A stretch of 39,920 nucleotides of DNA from a virus. Position numbers and translations under genes: made by a program. Shown in pieces: positions 31,255 to 39,704 of this stretch; position 1 is the first letter of the stretch; each line of letters starts with the position of its first letter. The DNA is taken from the IMG/VR virus record IMGVR_UViG_3300032053_000189, positions 1-39,920 of that record; one strand, given 5' to 3'. The notes under the pieces were generated by a model that made no database searches, was not told the origin of the DNA, and was given only the letters and a program-made list of their open reading frames with translations.

Positions 31255-32385
31255 GTGCCGTGGTCCGCATGGCACAGCCTGACGAGCACCGGCCTCATCG
31301 CCCATACGCCTGCGGCCGGTTTCCAGTTCAAGTACGCCATAGACATTACGATGGAGTCGTGGCAGTTAGAGCCGGTGCTGGGCGACGCGCATTTTGACAT
31401 CGAGATAGTGGCCTCGGACAACACGACGCTCTTCCGCCAGACTGTCACTTTCCACTATGTGTTCGTGAGTTTGGTCATCGGCCCGGCGGTCTTCATGTTC
31501 ACCTGGTGGGCGGACCTGCAGAACGCCCATGTTACCACGACCGTGCCGGCCTCACCTGCGACCATCGGCGGCGAACAGCCCTATGGCGACTTCTCTTACG
31601 GCACCGGGGATGTGGTGATGGGGATGGCGCACATGATGTGGGACTACTACTCGGGCCTGTACTTGGTCTCACTGCCCGCCGGTGCCAAGTTGCGGGTGCG
31701 AAGAGCGAATATCGGGTTGCCCGACCTGAGAGACAGCGATTCGGCCATCCAGGTACGCGTCCTGGAGGGCGGTGGCCTCTCCGGCGCGAGACTGATGCAG
31801 GATGGCATGACGCGCCTACTGCGGCAGAGATCCGGCGGGGGATTGGAGTTCGTCGCCAGTTGTGACGTACGGAGTCTGGACGCGGTAGGCGAGGCGGCGT
31901 GGCCCTATAGCGCCACTGCGGCCCCGGCAACCGCGCAGATAACCAGCACGGTGACGACGCACACCATCGCCACCCAGGGCCTCCTGTTCTACCTCCACGA
32001 GATAGCGCCCCTGGTGCTCTACCAAGAGGGCAACGAGGTGCTGGCGAAACGTTCGGGAGACGACGGACGGAGTTGGGGCGCCGAGATGGTCATAGCGACG
32101 GGCGTCAAAATGGTCGCCGCAGAGATAGGGCCGGATGGCGGGACCATCTACCTGGTCGGGATGCGCGGCAGCGCGGCGGTGGCCCTGGTGTGCAGCTTCG
32201 AGCGAGACGAGACTGGTGCGCACCTCCTCAGGGCGACCGACGAGTTCCCGGCGACGGGACTGAGCAACCTGCCGACGAGCCTGCAGTTCCTGAAACTGCA
32301 GAACAACGTGGCCCATCTCATCGTTGACCAGGGCGGCACGTTGGAATACTTCCGCAGCACCGATAGTTTGAGGACCTGGCTCTGA
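31255..32385 (+). CDS. Distal tail-type protein with Asp-box repeats
   Basis: A 376-residue protein starting with GTG 2 bases after the tape measure stop; GGTGGGG precedes it. The first 230 residues are beta-rich. Near 266-273 'SGDDGRSW' fits the Asp-box pattern S-x-D-x-G-x-x-W of BNR/sialidase propellers, and near the end 'STDSLRTW' is a second, weaker copy. This suggests a small propeller, perhaps for sugar binding. No catalytic set for a sialidase is seen. The position after the tape measure fits a distal tail protein. Confidence 0.65.
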   Translation: MPWSAWHSLTSTGLIAHTPAAGFQFKYAIDITMESWQLEPVLGDAHFDIEIVASDNTTLFRQTVTFHYVFVSLVIGPAVFMFTWWADLQNAHVTTTVPASPATIGGEQPYGDFSYGTGDVVMGMAHMMWDYYSGLYLVSLPAGAKLRVRRANIGLPDLRDSDSAIQVRVLEGGGLSGARLMQDGMTRLLRQRSGGGLEFVASCDVRSLDAVGEAAWPYSATAAPATAQITSTVTTHTIATQGLLFYLHEIAPLVLYQEGNEVLAKRSGDDGRSWGAEMVIATGVKMVAAEIGPDGGTIYLVGMRGSAAVALVCSFERDETGAHLLRATDEFPATGLSNLPTSLQFLKLQNNVAHLIVDQGGTLEYFRSTDSLRTWL

Positions 32386-35129
32386 TGGCGATCAAAACTA
32401 CGCCCTACATGGAGGTCTGGTGTTACCCCCTGATCCCGACCAAACGGTGGCGGGCGCGGTCCTTCGGCCTGTCGGACAACCTGGCGAACCTCGATAAGGG
32501 TCCCGAACCCAGGGGCGGCTACACGGGCTTCATCGGCACACCAGCGACCGGTACGCTAAGTCCTTCGGTTGGCCCCGGCCAGGGCGGGCACATCACGGAG
32601 ACTGACGGGTTACAGTGGTTCGACCTGTGGGATGAGGAGGACAAGACGCGCCTCGCGGGATACACGGTACAACCTCGGGCCGTGCCGCTGTCCAGCGTCC
32701 TGGAGAACGAGACCAAGTTGAACCCGCCGACCACCACCGTGGGGTTGGTCTGGCGAGCTTCGGGTGACTTCAGCGAGTATTGGCAGACGGTCCTCCCAGA
32801 CCGTGAGCCGCTCTGCACCGGTATCAAGTTCTCCTCGGTGAACATGCTGCACCGGGCCGCTGCCAGCACCGTGGAGAATCTCCCGGAGGGCCAGGAGTTC
32901 CGCGTCGAACTCCAACTCCTCGGTGTGGACAGGAGTACCGACTGGGGTTATCAACCGTGGTTGAAACTGACCTGGGGCCTGTCGCACGGCGTCTACTTCG
33001 CGGCGGGGCAACAGGCGGTGTACGGGCAGATGCCCCCGCCGACTGGCAGTGGGGCCTACACGAGTAGCGACCTGCGGCCCCTGCGAACCTTGGCAATGCT
33101 CGACGGCTTCTGGGGCTACGGCGTAGTGGCCTTCGATGTGCGGTATGTCGGCGGGCGGCTAGTCCTGCAGAGTGGAGAGAACGGCGTCGTCTACACGAAC
33201 CGCAACCGCAACAAGAACCCGCAGAAGAGCGGCGAACAGGACCGGGAGGGAGCGGTTGATCCAATCCGGGCGGTGGCGGCACCCTTGCAGGTGGAGGCCG
33301 TGGGGTTGGCCTTTACCGTGCGGGTTCAGGAAATAGCGTATGCCGACGCGACCATAGCCTCGCCGACGGAGGCCAATCCAGTCCCGGGGGCCGTCAACTC
33401 CAACAAGACCGGCTACTTCAAGCGCCGGTTCTACGCGGCCCAGGCTCCCGGTGCGGACGCGAAGGCCTATGTGATGGGTTATCACCCGGCCGTGGTGGCC
33501 CCGAATGGCCGCGAACAGTCGCCGGAGAAGATAGGCGTCGTCACCATCGAGCCGGGCACGGCGGCGGCGCACGATTATCGCTGCACCCTGACAGCGAAGG
33601 TGAACGCCCGGGATGACCTCGAAACGTCGGCCTGGCGGAACGATGTCCTGACCTACAAAGCCAAGGCCATGCGCGGCCAGAAATCGCCCTTCGTGCATGG
33701 CGTCGTGATGAAGCAGCCGCCCTCCTGGGAGACCGTCACCACGGCAGACCCGGTGAACATCAGGCCCGCCCTCCTGCGGGCGACCGAGAGTTGCGCCGAC
33801 CCGCTCCTCCAGGCGGGACCGGCGTGGGAGTTCGACATTGATCGCAACGTCCTGCAGGACTTGGCTCATCCGTCCGGGGGCACACTCGGGGAGGATTGGG
33901 ATGATTACGTCAACCGCTACCACCTCATCGCGGTCAACACCGGTTGGGTCTACGACGACGGAAGCATCAGGGCGTGGATCACGCCCTCGCTACTCGGCAC
34001 GACCCGCTGCCGGCTCTTCGGCTACCAGACGAGCATCGGCCCGGCGGCGCCCGGTTACGGGAAGCGCGAACTGAAGATGAGTGCCCGCGATCCCGTGGTC
34101 CGTTTGCAGCGGCCGGCCGGGATGGTCAATGCGAGGTTTGCGGCTCTGGACTTCCTCCTGGCTAACAAGTTGGCGACCAGCAGTCTCAGCAGTCAATCCG
34201 CTCTCTACGGGGCGGATGCCGTTCACTACATGCTGCAAACGGCTCTCGGCGAGCAGTACGCGGATAACCTCCAGGTCTACTATCCCGGCTACATCGGGAG
34301 TTGGCCACCGACCGGCAGCAGCCGGCCGAATCAGTGGACCCTGCTGGAGTATCGGGCCTACACGGACCCGCCCTCGGGCAGCGGGTTCATCTTCCCGCCA
34401 CCGTTCGGGTCCCCAACCCTGGAGTGGATGCAGAAGATGGGGGAGGCCGACTTCGCCATCTTCTTCTACGGTCCGTCCTGGACTACACCCGGTCAACTGG
34501 CTCCCTGCTACGGGAACTACTTCGTCTACCTGTACGGCAGGGACACCTCGCGGATAACCGATGCCGAGTATATCGCCGGCGATCCCAACCTGGCGATGAG
34601 CACCGCCGATTGGCGGCAGGTGGCGGAACACGATTTCAACGTCTTTACGGTCTGGGGCCAGGCTCCCGGCGGCGGCGACCTCGGCGGACTCATGCCGGCC
34701 CTCCCGCAGTTCTCGGCGGAGTCCATCATCGAGGGTTCGGCGCTGCCCGAGCAGGACGTGAGCAAGACCTGGGAGCGCACGAAACTGCTGCAGGGGACGC
34801 AGTTCTGGCTCCCCGGAGTGGCGCGGATAGTGGCCTTCCTCGCCCGGGAGATGGTGCGGGGCCTGCAGGTGCGCCGGGTGTCCCTGCGGGTGCGCGGCCT
34901 CGAATGGCTCTGGTGGGGTGATAAGGTGCAGGTGACGGCCAGCGGAGCGCAGAGCGACCCGCAGTTCGCCTTCGCGCCCGGAGGGACACCGCAGACCTTC
35001 CGCGTCATGCGCATACAGAACACCTATGACCTGCAGGGCGGCAACTGGGAGGGTGTCCTGAGCCTCGCCGACCAGCCGAACTGGGGAAGCATCGGCAACC
35101 CGAACAACTGGCAGTTCAGGAGTCGCTAG
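32385..35129 (+). CDS. Large tail-tip/baseplate hub-like protein
   Basis: A 914-residue protein starting in TGATG overlap with the previous gene. It is beta-rich with many aromatic residues ('YQPWLKLTWGLSHGVYF', 'LEWLWWGDKVQVTASG'). Size and place after the distal tail protein fit a tail-associated lysin or hub protein, but I see no hydrolase motif. The C-terminal strand pattern 'QTFRVMRIQNTYDLQGGNW' resembles tail hub domains that end 'L-S-L' (impression only). Function by synteny only. Confidence 0.62.
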   Translation: MAIKTTPYMEVWCYPLIPTKRWRARSFGLSDNLANLDKGPEPRGGYTGFIGTPATGTLSPSVGPGQGGHITETDGLQWFDLWDEEDKTRLAGYTVQPRAVPLSSVLENETKLNPPTTTVGLVWRASGDFSEYWQTVLPDREPLCTGIKFSSVNMLHRAAASTVENLPEGQEFRVELQLLGVDRSTDWGYQPWLKLTWGLSHGVYFAAGQQAVYGQMPPPTGSGAYTSSDLRPLRTLAMLDGFWGYGVVAFDVRYVGGRLVLQSGENGVVYTNRNRNKNPQKSGEQDREGAVDPIRAVAAPLQVEAVGLAFTVRVQEIAYADATIASPTEANPVPGAVNSNKTGYFKRRFYAAQAPGADAKAYVMGYHPAVVAPNGREQSPEKIGVVTIEPGTAAAHDYRCTLTAKVNARDDLETSAWRNDVLTYKAKAMRGQKSPFVHGVVMKQPPSWETVTTADPVNIRPALLRATESCADPLLQAGPAWEFDIDRNVLQDLAHPSGGTLGEDWDDYVNRYHLIAVNTGWVYDDGSIRAWITPSLLGTTRCRLFGYQTSIGPAAPGYGKRELKMSARDPVVRLQRPAGMVNARFAALDFLLANKLATSSLSSQSALYGADAVHYMLQTALGEQYADNLQVYYPGYIGSWPPTGSSRPNQWTLLEYRAYTDPPSGSGFIFPPPFGSPTLEWMQKMGEADFAIFFYGPSWTTPGQLAPCYGNYFVYLYGRDTSRITDAEYIAGDPNLAMSTADWRQVAEHDFNVFTVWGQAPGGGDLGGLMPALPQFSAESIIEGSALPEQDVSKTWERTKLLQGTQFWLPGVARIVAFLAREMVRGLQVRRVSLRVRGLEWLWWGDKVQVTASGAQSDPQFAFAPGGTPQTFRVMRIQNTYDLQGGNWEGVLSLADQPNWGSIGNPNNWQFRSR

Positions 35130-35347
35130 TGGACACTTACGTTGACGCCATCCGCGAGATCATCGTCGTCACCGAGGATCGAGCCACCCGGGCCCTAGCG
35201 GAGGGGGGCGGCAGGGGTCTGATGCTGCGGGAAGGCGTGGGGGCGGCGGTGAACCAATCGCTCCCGGCCTCCGGTCTCTACGATGCCGAGGGTGATTGGC
35301 AGACGGGGTTCGTCTTCGGGGTTACCACTTTCGGGAGCAACTTCTAA
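35129..35347 (+). CDS. Small unknown tail-region protein
   Basis: A 72-residue protein with GTG start in a TAGTG overlap with the previous stop and a TAATG overlap with the next gene. This tight packing supports it as real. It starts with a helix 'DAIREIIVVTEDRATRALAE' and ends in a beta-type stretch. No family is recognised. Confidence 0.6.
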   Translation: MDTYVDAIREIIVVTEDRATRALAEGGGRGLMLREGVGAAVNQSLPASGLYDAEGDWQTGFVFGVTTFGSNF

Positions 35348-36282
35348 TGGCTCTCCCGCACTACGATCAGCTCCATGATACCTATATAGACGGCGTGGAC
35401 CACCTGCACGCCGGCGAGTACGATTCCCTCGTCCGCATCCTGGATACGCAAGTCGTCGGCTCTCTGGAGGGCATCGGCGAGGGTATCATCAGCGGCGGCG
35501 AAGTCACGGCCTTGGGTGGCCTGGACGCTGAGGCCTCGGCGGTCAAGGCGATTGTCAACACCACCAAGGGCCTCTGCTATGTTGCCATCGAGAGCGCCAC
35601 AGAGTTGGAGGACCTACCGGATAGCTCCTCACTCTGGTTCTGGTTGGTTGCTCTCCTGCCCGAATCGAGCGCCTACGATAGTCGGGAGACCGGCGTCGCC
35701 TATGTGGTCTACACTACGACGAACAGCCAACCGCCCGATTCGATTGCTCTCTACACGGGCACAACCGCTGGAGGGGTATTCACACCGGGGACTGATGCCC
35801 GAGTCTACGTGCCGGGGCGCGCGGGTGCCGCCTATCTCGCCCGGATAGTAGGCCTCGAAGCGGCAGTCGGCATACCCTACACACCCGCCGCCGATGACCT
35901 CGACCAGAGAGTGACGGACCTCGAGTCTGGTGCGGTTGCCGGTGGTGGCTACGAGTATTGGCGGGACATGCCGGAGGCCGTCGGAGACCCTACCAAACCC
36001 GGGCAGGAGATGGACACGAAGGACGCGGCGGCGGTCGCGGCGCACCTGGCGGCCTATCACAGCAGCCAGACCACACCGGTTGAGGAGTCCATCAACCAGC
36101 CGTGGGATGTGGACGCGGTGAACCAGGGCAAGCACCTGCTCCTGAGCACGCAGTGGCACCCGGACCTCCCGCAGACGCAGGTGGACGCGGCGACGGTCAT
36201 CTGGGACATCTACGGCGACGGTAGCGGCGCGGACGCCAAGGACTTCGTTGACCGCGCGAATAGCACCTGGCTACCGAGCTAA
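35347..36282 (+). CDS. Tail fibre-like protein
   Basis: A 311-residue protein; ATG 35347 overlaps the previous stop, which is preferred over the in-frame start at 35296. It has a glycine- and acid-rich N-terminal part ('HAGEYDSLVRILDTQVVGSL') typical of fibre attachment regions, a short coiled-coil-like stretch 'DDLDQRVTDLESG' near 185, and a C-terminal part 'DVDAVNQGKHLLLSTQWHP'. The mix suggests a trimeric fibre or tip protein. No receptor-binding domain is identified. Confidence 0.58.
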   Translation: MALPHYDQLHDTYIDGVDHLHAGEYDSLVRILDTQVVGSLEGIGEGIISGGEVTALGGLDAEASAVKAIVNTTKGLCYVAIESATELEDLPDSSSLWFWLVALLPESSAYDSRETGVAYVVYTTTNSQPPDSIALYTGTTAGGVFTPGTDARVYVPGRAGAAYLARIVGLEAAVGIPYTPAADDLDQRVTDLESGAVAGGGYEYWRDMPEAVGDPTKPGQEMDTKDAAAVAAHLAAYHSSQTTPVEESINQPWDVDAVNQGKHLLLSTQWHPDLPQTQVDAATVIWDIYGDGSGADAKDFVDRANSTWLPS

Positions 36283-36284
36283 AC

Positions 36285-38006
36285 ATGATCTGGCCCATCA
36301 GCGGGACAACCGAGAAGTATACCGACGTGGCGCAGATGAGCGACGGGTCGGTATTCATCGGCTCCTGGGCCGGGGCTTACCCGCTCTACAAGTTGACCGC
36401 CTATGACCAGGAGGTGATCGCCGGACAGCAGGGCCGCACTCTCTTCGAGTTGACGGATTGCGTCGTGTCCGGGGTGACTGCACCGGCCGCGGCTGGGGTC
36501 GTGACCGGGGTTTTTCGTCTGCACCCGGCGGGTTACGCACTCGCGGTCTCTGGCGACCTGCTCCAGCTCTGGACTTACTCCGCCGGGGTCTGGTCGGTGA
36601 CTGCCGCCCTGGACTTGACCTACGAGTTCGAGGTCGGGCGACACGCCTACCTCGATTGGCGGATAGTGCGGGCCGGAGAGAATGTCTACCTCGTCTGCAT
36701 GAATCCCTGGGCGGCCTATGTCCTGAAGGGTTCGGCACTGGCAACGGCGGCGGCAGAGATTCCCGGGCCGGTGCGAGATTACTACGGGTTGTTACAGGAG
36801 TTGGGGCAGAATGCGCCCATTGACAAGTTCCGGGGCCGGCACACTTCAGGCGAAGTCGAGAATGAGGCCCTGAGGATAGTGCAGGCGGACAACGGGGCGG
36901 TCGAGGTCCTGGCGGTGCTTCAGGACGCCAGCGGCGCAGTGGAGACGGTCACGAGCGACGGCGGGGCCCTGCACCTGTGGACCTCCTACGCGGGTTCGAT
37001 GCACGGGCCATACGAGACCGCCTGGTATTGCTGGAAGGGTGCTACCGTCCAGCACAAGCACTTTGACGCGACCTCCATTCGTCTGCCGGTGCCCTGGTCG
37101 GGCAATGGGGCGGAGGGCAATAGAGTTTGGTTTCTGGGGCAGGACCTCAGCGGGGCCTCGCAAGACACCATGAGCAATTGGCGCGGGGGGCGGATTGATA
37201 CTGACTGGCCATGGGCGTCCGGGCCGCAACGCCTCTATCAGATCGGCCCCGCCGGCCTCGCCATCTTCGAGGCGACGCTGGAGTGGGCGAGGGTCCGTCT
37301 GATCCCGTCACTGGCGGAGGCGTTGCTGGAGTGGAGCACCGGCGCGGGCGGCAACAAGCCGGTCATCTCGGAGGCGAGTCTCGAATGGGGCGGCGGCACC
37401 GGGACCAACAAGCCGGTCGTCGCGGAGGCCTCCCTGGAGTGGGCGGCTATCCTCCGGGCCGTCGTCTCGGAGGCCGTGCTCGAATGGGGGAACCCGGCCA
37501 AGCATCTCCCGGTCATTGCGGAGGTCCTGCTGGAGTGGAGTACCGGCGCGGGCGGCAACAAGCCGGCGGTGGCCGACGCTACCCTCGAATGGGGTGGGGG
37601 CACCGGGAGCACCAGGCCCTCGGTGGAGGAGGCGAAGTTGGAGTGGTCGCGGCCTGGTAAGGTCAGGCCCTCCGTCAGCGAGGCGGAACTGGAGTGGGCG
37701 GCGCATATTCAGCCGGGCGCGGGAGAGGGCGTCCTGTTTCTTACTGACGATGACGATGAGCGGCCCGCCAGTGCGATCCGCGTCACGACCGGGGAGGACT
37801 TGGCGACTGAGGAGGCGCTGAGGGTGCTGGTGAGGGCGGACAAGGAGACTTTGGCGATCAGTGCGTGGCCGAGTTACCAGACCGGCTACATCGGCGAGGA
37901 CATTGAGTTGGAGGAGCCGGGACACGAGGTGCGGGTGGGGATCATGGGCAGCACCGCCACCGACCCGCCGGACGTGCAAGTCGTACTGAGACGCGCAGAA
38001 GAGTAG
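36285..38006 (+). CDS. Tail protein with nine LEW-ending repeats
   Basis: A 573-residue protein beginning 2 bases after the previous stop. Residues 1-320 are beta-rich ('GSVFIGSWAGAYPLYKL', 'NVYLVCMNPWAAYVLKG'), propeller-like. Residues about 327-470 hold nine repeats of 15-18 residues ending in [ED]-[AV]-x-L-E-W. The last 100 residues start with an acidic tract 'TDDDDE' and end with a beta region. The repeats may form a beta-solenoid or stacked strands of a fibre shaft or host-contact part. Length variation by in-frame recombination is likely, as units 2-3 and 6-7 are close copies. Function is inferred only from position. Confidence 0.68.
   Translation: MIWPISGTTEKYTDVAQMSDGSVFIGSWAGAYPLYKLTAYDQEVIAGQQGRTLFELTDCVVSGVTAPAAAGVVTGVFRLHPAGYALAVSGDLLQLWTYSAGVWSVTAALDLTYEFEVGRHAYLDWRIVRAGENVYLVCMNPWAAYVLKGSALATAAAEIPGPVRDYYGLLQELGQNAPIDKFRGRHTSGEVENEALRIVQADNGAVEVLAVLQDASGAVETVTSDGGALHLWTSYAGSMHGPYETAWYCWKGATVQHKHFDATSIRLPVPWSGNGAEGNRVWFLGQDLSGASQDTMSNWRGGRIDTDWPWASGPQRLYQIGPAGLAIFEATLEWARVRLIPSLAEALLEWSTGAGGNKPVISEASLEWGGGTGTNKPVVAEASLEWAAILRAVVSEAVLEWGNPAKHLPVIAEVLLEWSTGAGGNKPAVADATLEWGGGTGSTRPSVEEAKLEWSRPGKVRPSVSEAELEWAAHIQPGAGEGVLFLTDDDDERPASAIRVTTGEDLATEEALRVLVRADKETLAISAWPSYQTGYIGEDIELEEPGHEVRVGIMGSTATDPPDVQVVLRRAEE
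37264..37710 (+). repeat. Nine tandem protein repeats [ED][AV]xLEW
   Basis: Spacings between units are 16, 18, 18, 15, 17, 18, 18 and 17 residues. Units end in EATLEW, EALLEW, EASLEW, EASLEW, EAVLEW, EVLLEW, DATLEW, EAKLEW and EAELEW. Two units carry the same linker 'STGAGGNKP' and the next unit in both cases begins 'GGGTG', so a two-unit block seems to have been duplicated. Confidence 0.85.
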
Positions 38007-38036
38007 CCGCAGGCAAATAGTAGAGATGATCAGGGG

Positions 38037-38069
38037 CGGCCTCGCCAACAGTGGCGGGGCCGTTTCGCT
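38037..38069 (+). terminator. Rho-independent terminator after the LEW-repeat gene
   Basis: CGGCCTCGCCA at 38037-38047 and TGGCGGGGCCG at 38052-38062 form an 11-bp stem with one T-G pair and an ACAG loop, followed by TTTCGCTTT. The next gene has its own ribosome site (GGAGGCGAC) directly after. Confidence 0.72.
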
Positions 38070-38083
38070 TTGGAGGCGACGGT

Positions 38084-38479
38084 ATGGCAACCAAGACCTG
38101 GACCTCGCAAGCCGACTGGCAGACCTGGACCGGCGACGCGGGCTGGGATACGACCACCACGCCGGGTAGCGTGACCATCGCGGCGGGGCAACTCAGCACC
38201 GTGGGCGTCAGTCCGGCCTACGAGGCGACCGACTGGGCCTCCGGCTACTGGCGGGTCTTCAAGGTGACAGGTACGCGGGCGGCAGGCACCATTTACTACC
38301 TGAGGTTCAAGACCGCGACCACCAGTGCGGGCCTCGCGACGGCGACCTATTCCGAGTACATCAATGGCGTGGATGCCGACGGGGTCATCACCTTTGACAT
38401 GCGCAGTTGGTGTCGCAACAACGTCGCGTGGAATGTTGGCCCGTGGATCCAGATCGAGTTGACCCTTGAGAGCGATTAG
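38084..38479 (+). CDS. Small unknown protein, likely virion surface
   Basis: A 131-residue protein; ATG 38084 with GGAGGCGAC upstream is preferred over 38051 inside the terminator. It is rich in T, W and G, as in 'TKTWTSQADWQTWTGDAG' and 'ATDWASGYWRVFKVTG', and looks like a small beta-sandwich. Tail-tip and decoration proteins often look like this. No family is recognised. Its stop overlaps the stop of the minus-strand gene. Confidence 0.62.
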   Translation: MATKTWTSQADWQTWTGDAGWDTTTTPGSVTIAAGQLSTVGVSPAYEATDWASGYWRVFKVTGTRAAGTIYYLRFKTATTSAGLATATYSEYINGVDADGVITFDMRSWCRNNVAWNVGPWIQIELTLESD

Positions 38480-39663
38480 CGCCGCAGCAACTCCTCCCGG
38501 AGTGCGACCAACCGGTACAGTTGCGGCCCCAGGTGGAAGCGTGAGAACTCCAGCAACTGCTGAGCCAGAGCCTCGTCACCCCGGCGACGGACCTCTCGCG
38601 CCAGAGTCTCGGCGTCGCGCAGGTGCCAGGCCTTCACGCGGGAAGCGAAGGGTTTGTACTTCGAGACGTTCGAGGACTCGCCCGTCTTGGCGTCAATGAT
38701 GAGGGAGGCGTGGATTATGCGCCCGCGCTCGTCCCGCTGCAGTTTGTCATCGGCGATGAGGAGATCAGGTCGCGTACCGTCGCTGAGGCTGGGTTGCCGG
38801 AGTACCTTGTCATGTCCATACATGAGGCGGGCCACCTGCTCGCACAAACCCTCCCAACGGCGGGCACGGTCACTTACGGAGGGATGATACTCGCCTCGCC
38901 GACCGAAACACCGGAGAGGTTCGGGGATGTGCTCCTCCTGCACGATCCAATCTACGGCCTCCTCCACGGTGAGCAGAGGCAGGGGCTGGCCGTAACGTTC
39001 GAGGACGGTCAAGGCGTGGAACCGCACCGCGAGACAGGGCGAATGGGCGAGATGCTGCCACAGGGCCAAGGTGGACCTGTCGGGCGCGATCTCCGCATCT
39101 ACGGCAGCCCAACAGACCAGGTTGACGGCCTGGATGACCTCCGCCTCCGTGGAGAGCGGTATCCCGAGAGTTGAGACGACGGCGGTCCGATCGCGGGCCG
39201 CCAGGAGGGCGGGATAGGTGGCGAAGTCCAGGACGGCGCAGACCTGGGCGAGCGTGGCATTCAACGCGACGAGGGCGAGGGCGCGATCATGCCGGTCCAG
39301 CACCGAGAAGGGCGCGCACGGCCAAGAGCGGGGATCGGTCTTGGTCTGCCTGATGACCAACCCATCGGCGGGGAAGAGGTCGCGGGCAAAAGGCGGCGTA
39401 GGGATCGGGAACAGGTAAACCGGGAGAGTCCAGTCCGCAGAGGTCTTGAGCGGCGGGTAGACGTTGAAGGCGTAGGCTTCCAGGACCTTGTAGAGGTAGT
39501 CAACGAGGGACCTAGTCTTCTTCGGGGCGAGGGGACTGTCCTTGCCAGCGGCGGCGCGGAGATAACGGCAGAGGTGAAGGGCCGAGAGGCGATGCACCCG
39601 GCACTTCTCATCGGCGAGGAGGGGGACAAAGGGCAAAGGTGTGTCCTCCGGCGCATCAGGCAT
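38476..39663 (-). CDS. Probable PD-(D/E)XK-type nuclease
   Basis: The only minus-strand gene, 395 residues. Residues 275-326 contain a nuclease-like signature: 'EQVARLM' (E275), 'TRPDLLIA' (D300) and 'LIIDAKTG' (D324 and K326), spaced as in PD-(D/E)XK enzymes, followed by 'KAWHLRD'. The first 270 residues are helical and not recognised. It is convergent with the tail operon (4-base overlap of stops) and divergent from the gene at 39705, so it is its own unit. It may be a moron acting in defence or DNA metabolism, or a late nuclease. No ribosome site is seen; the message may be leaderless. Confidence 0.7.
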   Translation of the reverse strand: MPDAPEDTPLPFVPLLADEKCRVHRLSALHLCRYLRAAAGKDSPLAPKKTRSLVDYLYKVLEAYAFNVYPPLKTSADWTLPVYLFPIPTPPFARDLFPADGLVIRQTKTDPRSWPCAPFSVLDRHDRALALVALNATLAQVCAVLDFATYPALLAARDRTAVVSTLGIPLSTEAEVIQAVNLVCWAAVDAEIAPDRSTLALWQHLAHSPCLAVRFHALTVLERYGQPLPLLTVEEAVDWIVQEEHIPEPLRCFGRRGEYHPSVSDRARRWEGLCEQVARLMYGHDKVLRQPSLSDGTRPDLLIADDKLQRDERGRIIHASLIIDAKTGESSNVSKYKPFASRVKAWHLRDAETLAREVRRRGDEALAQQLLEFSRFHLGPQLYRLVALREELLRR

Positions 39664-39669
39664 GGGAGA

Positions 39670-39675
39670 AGTATA
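39670..39675 (-). promoter_or_regulatory. Candidate -10 element for the minus-strand gene
   Basis: On the minus strand TATACT lies 6 bases before the ATG at 39663, with no Shine-Dalgarno sequence between. A start of transcription at or next to the ATG would give a leaderless message. No good -35 element is visible at 17 bases, so this is weak. Confidence 0.25.
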
Positions 39676-39704
39676 GCATAGCCCGGCAAGGAGAGGGAGA
39701 AAAG

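Noticed and set aside
37264-37710. Repeats considered as a CRISPR array
   Set aside because: They lie in frame inside a coding gene, the repeat unit is a protein pattern, and the DNA copies differ; no constant repeat with unique spacers.
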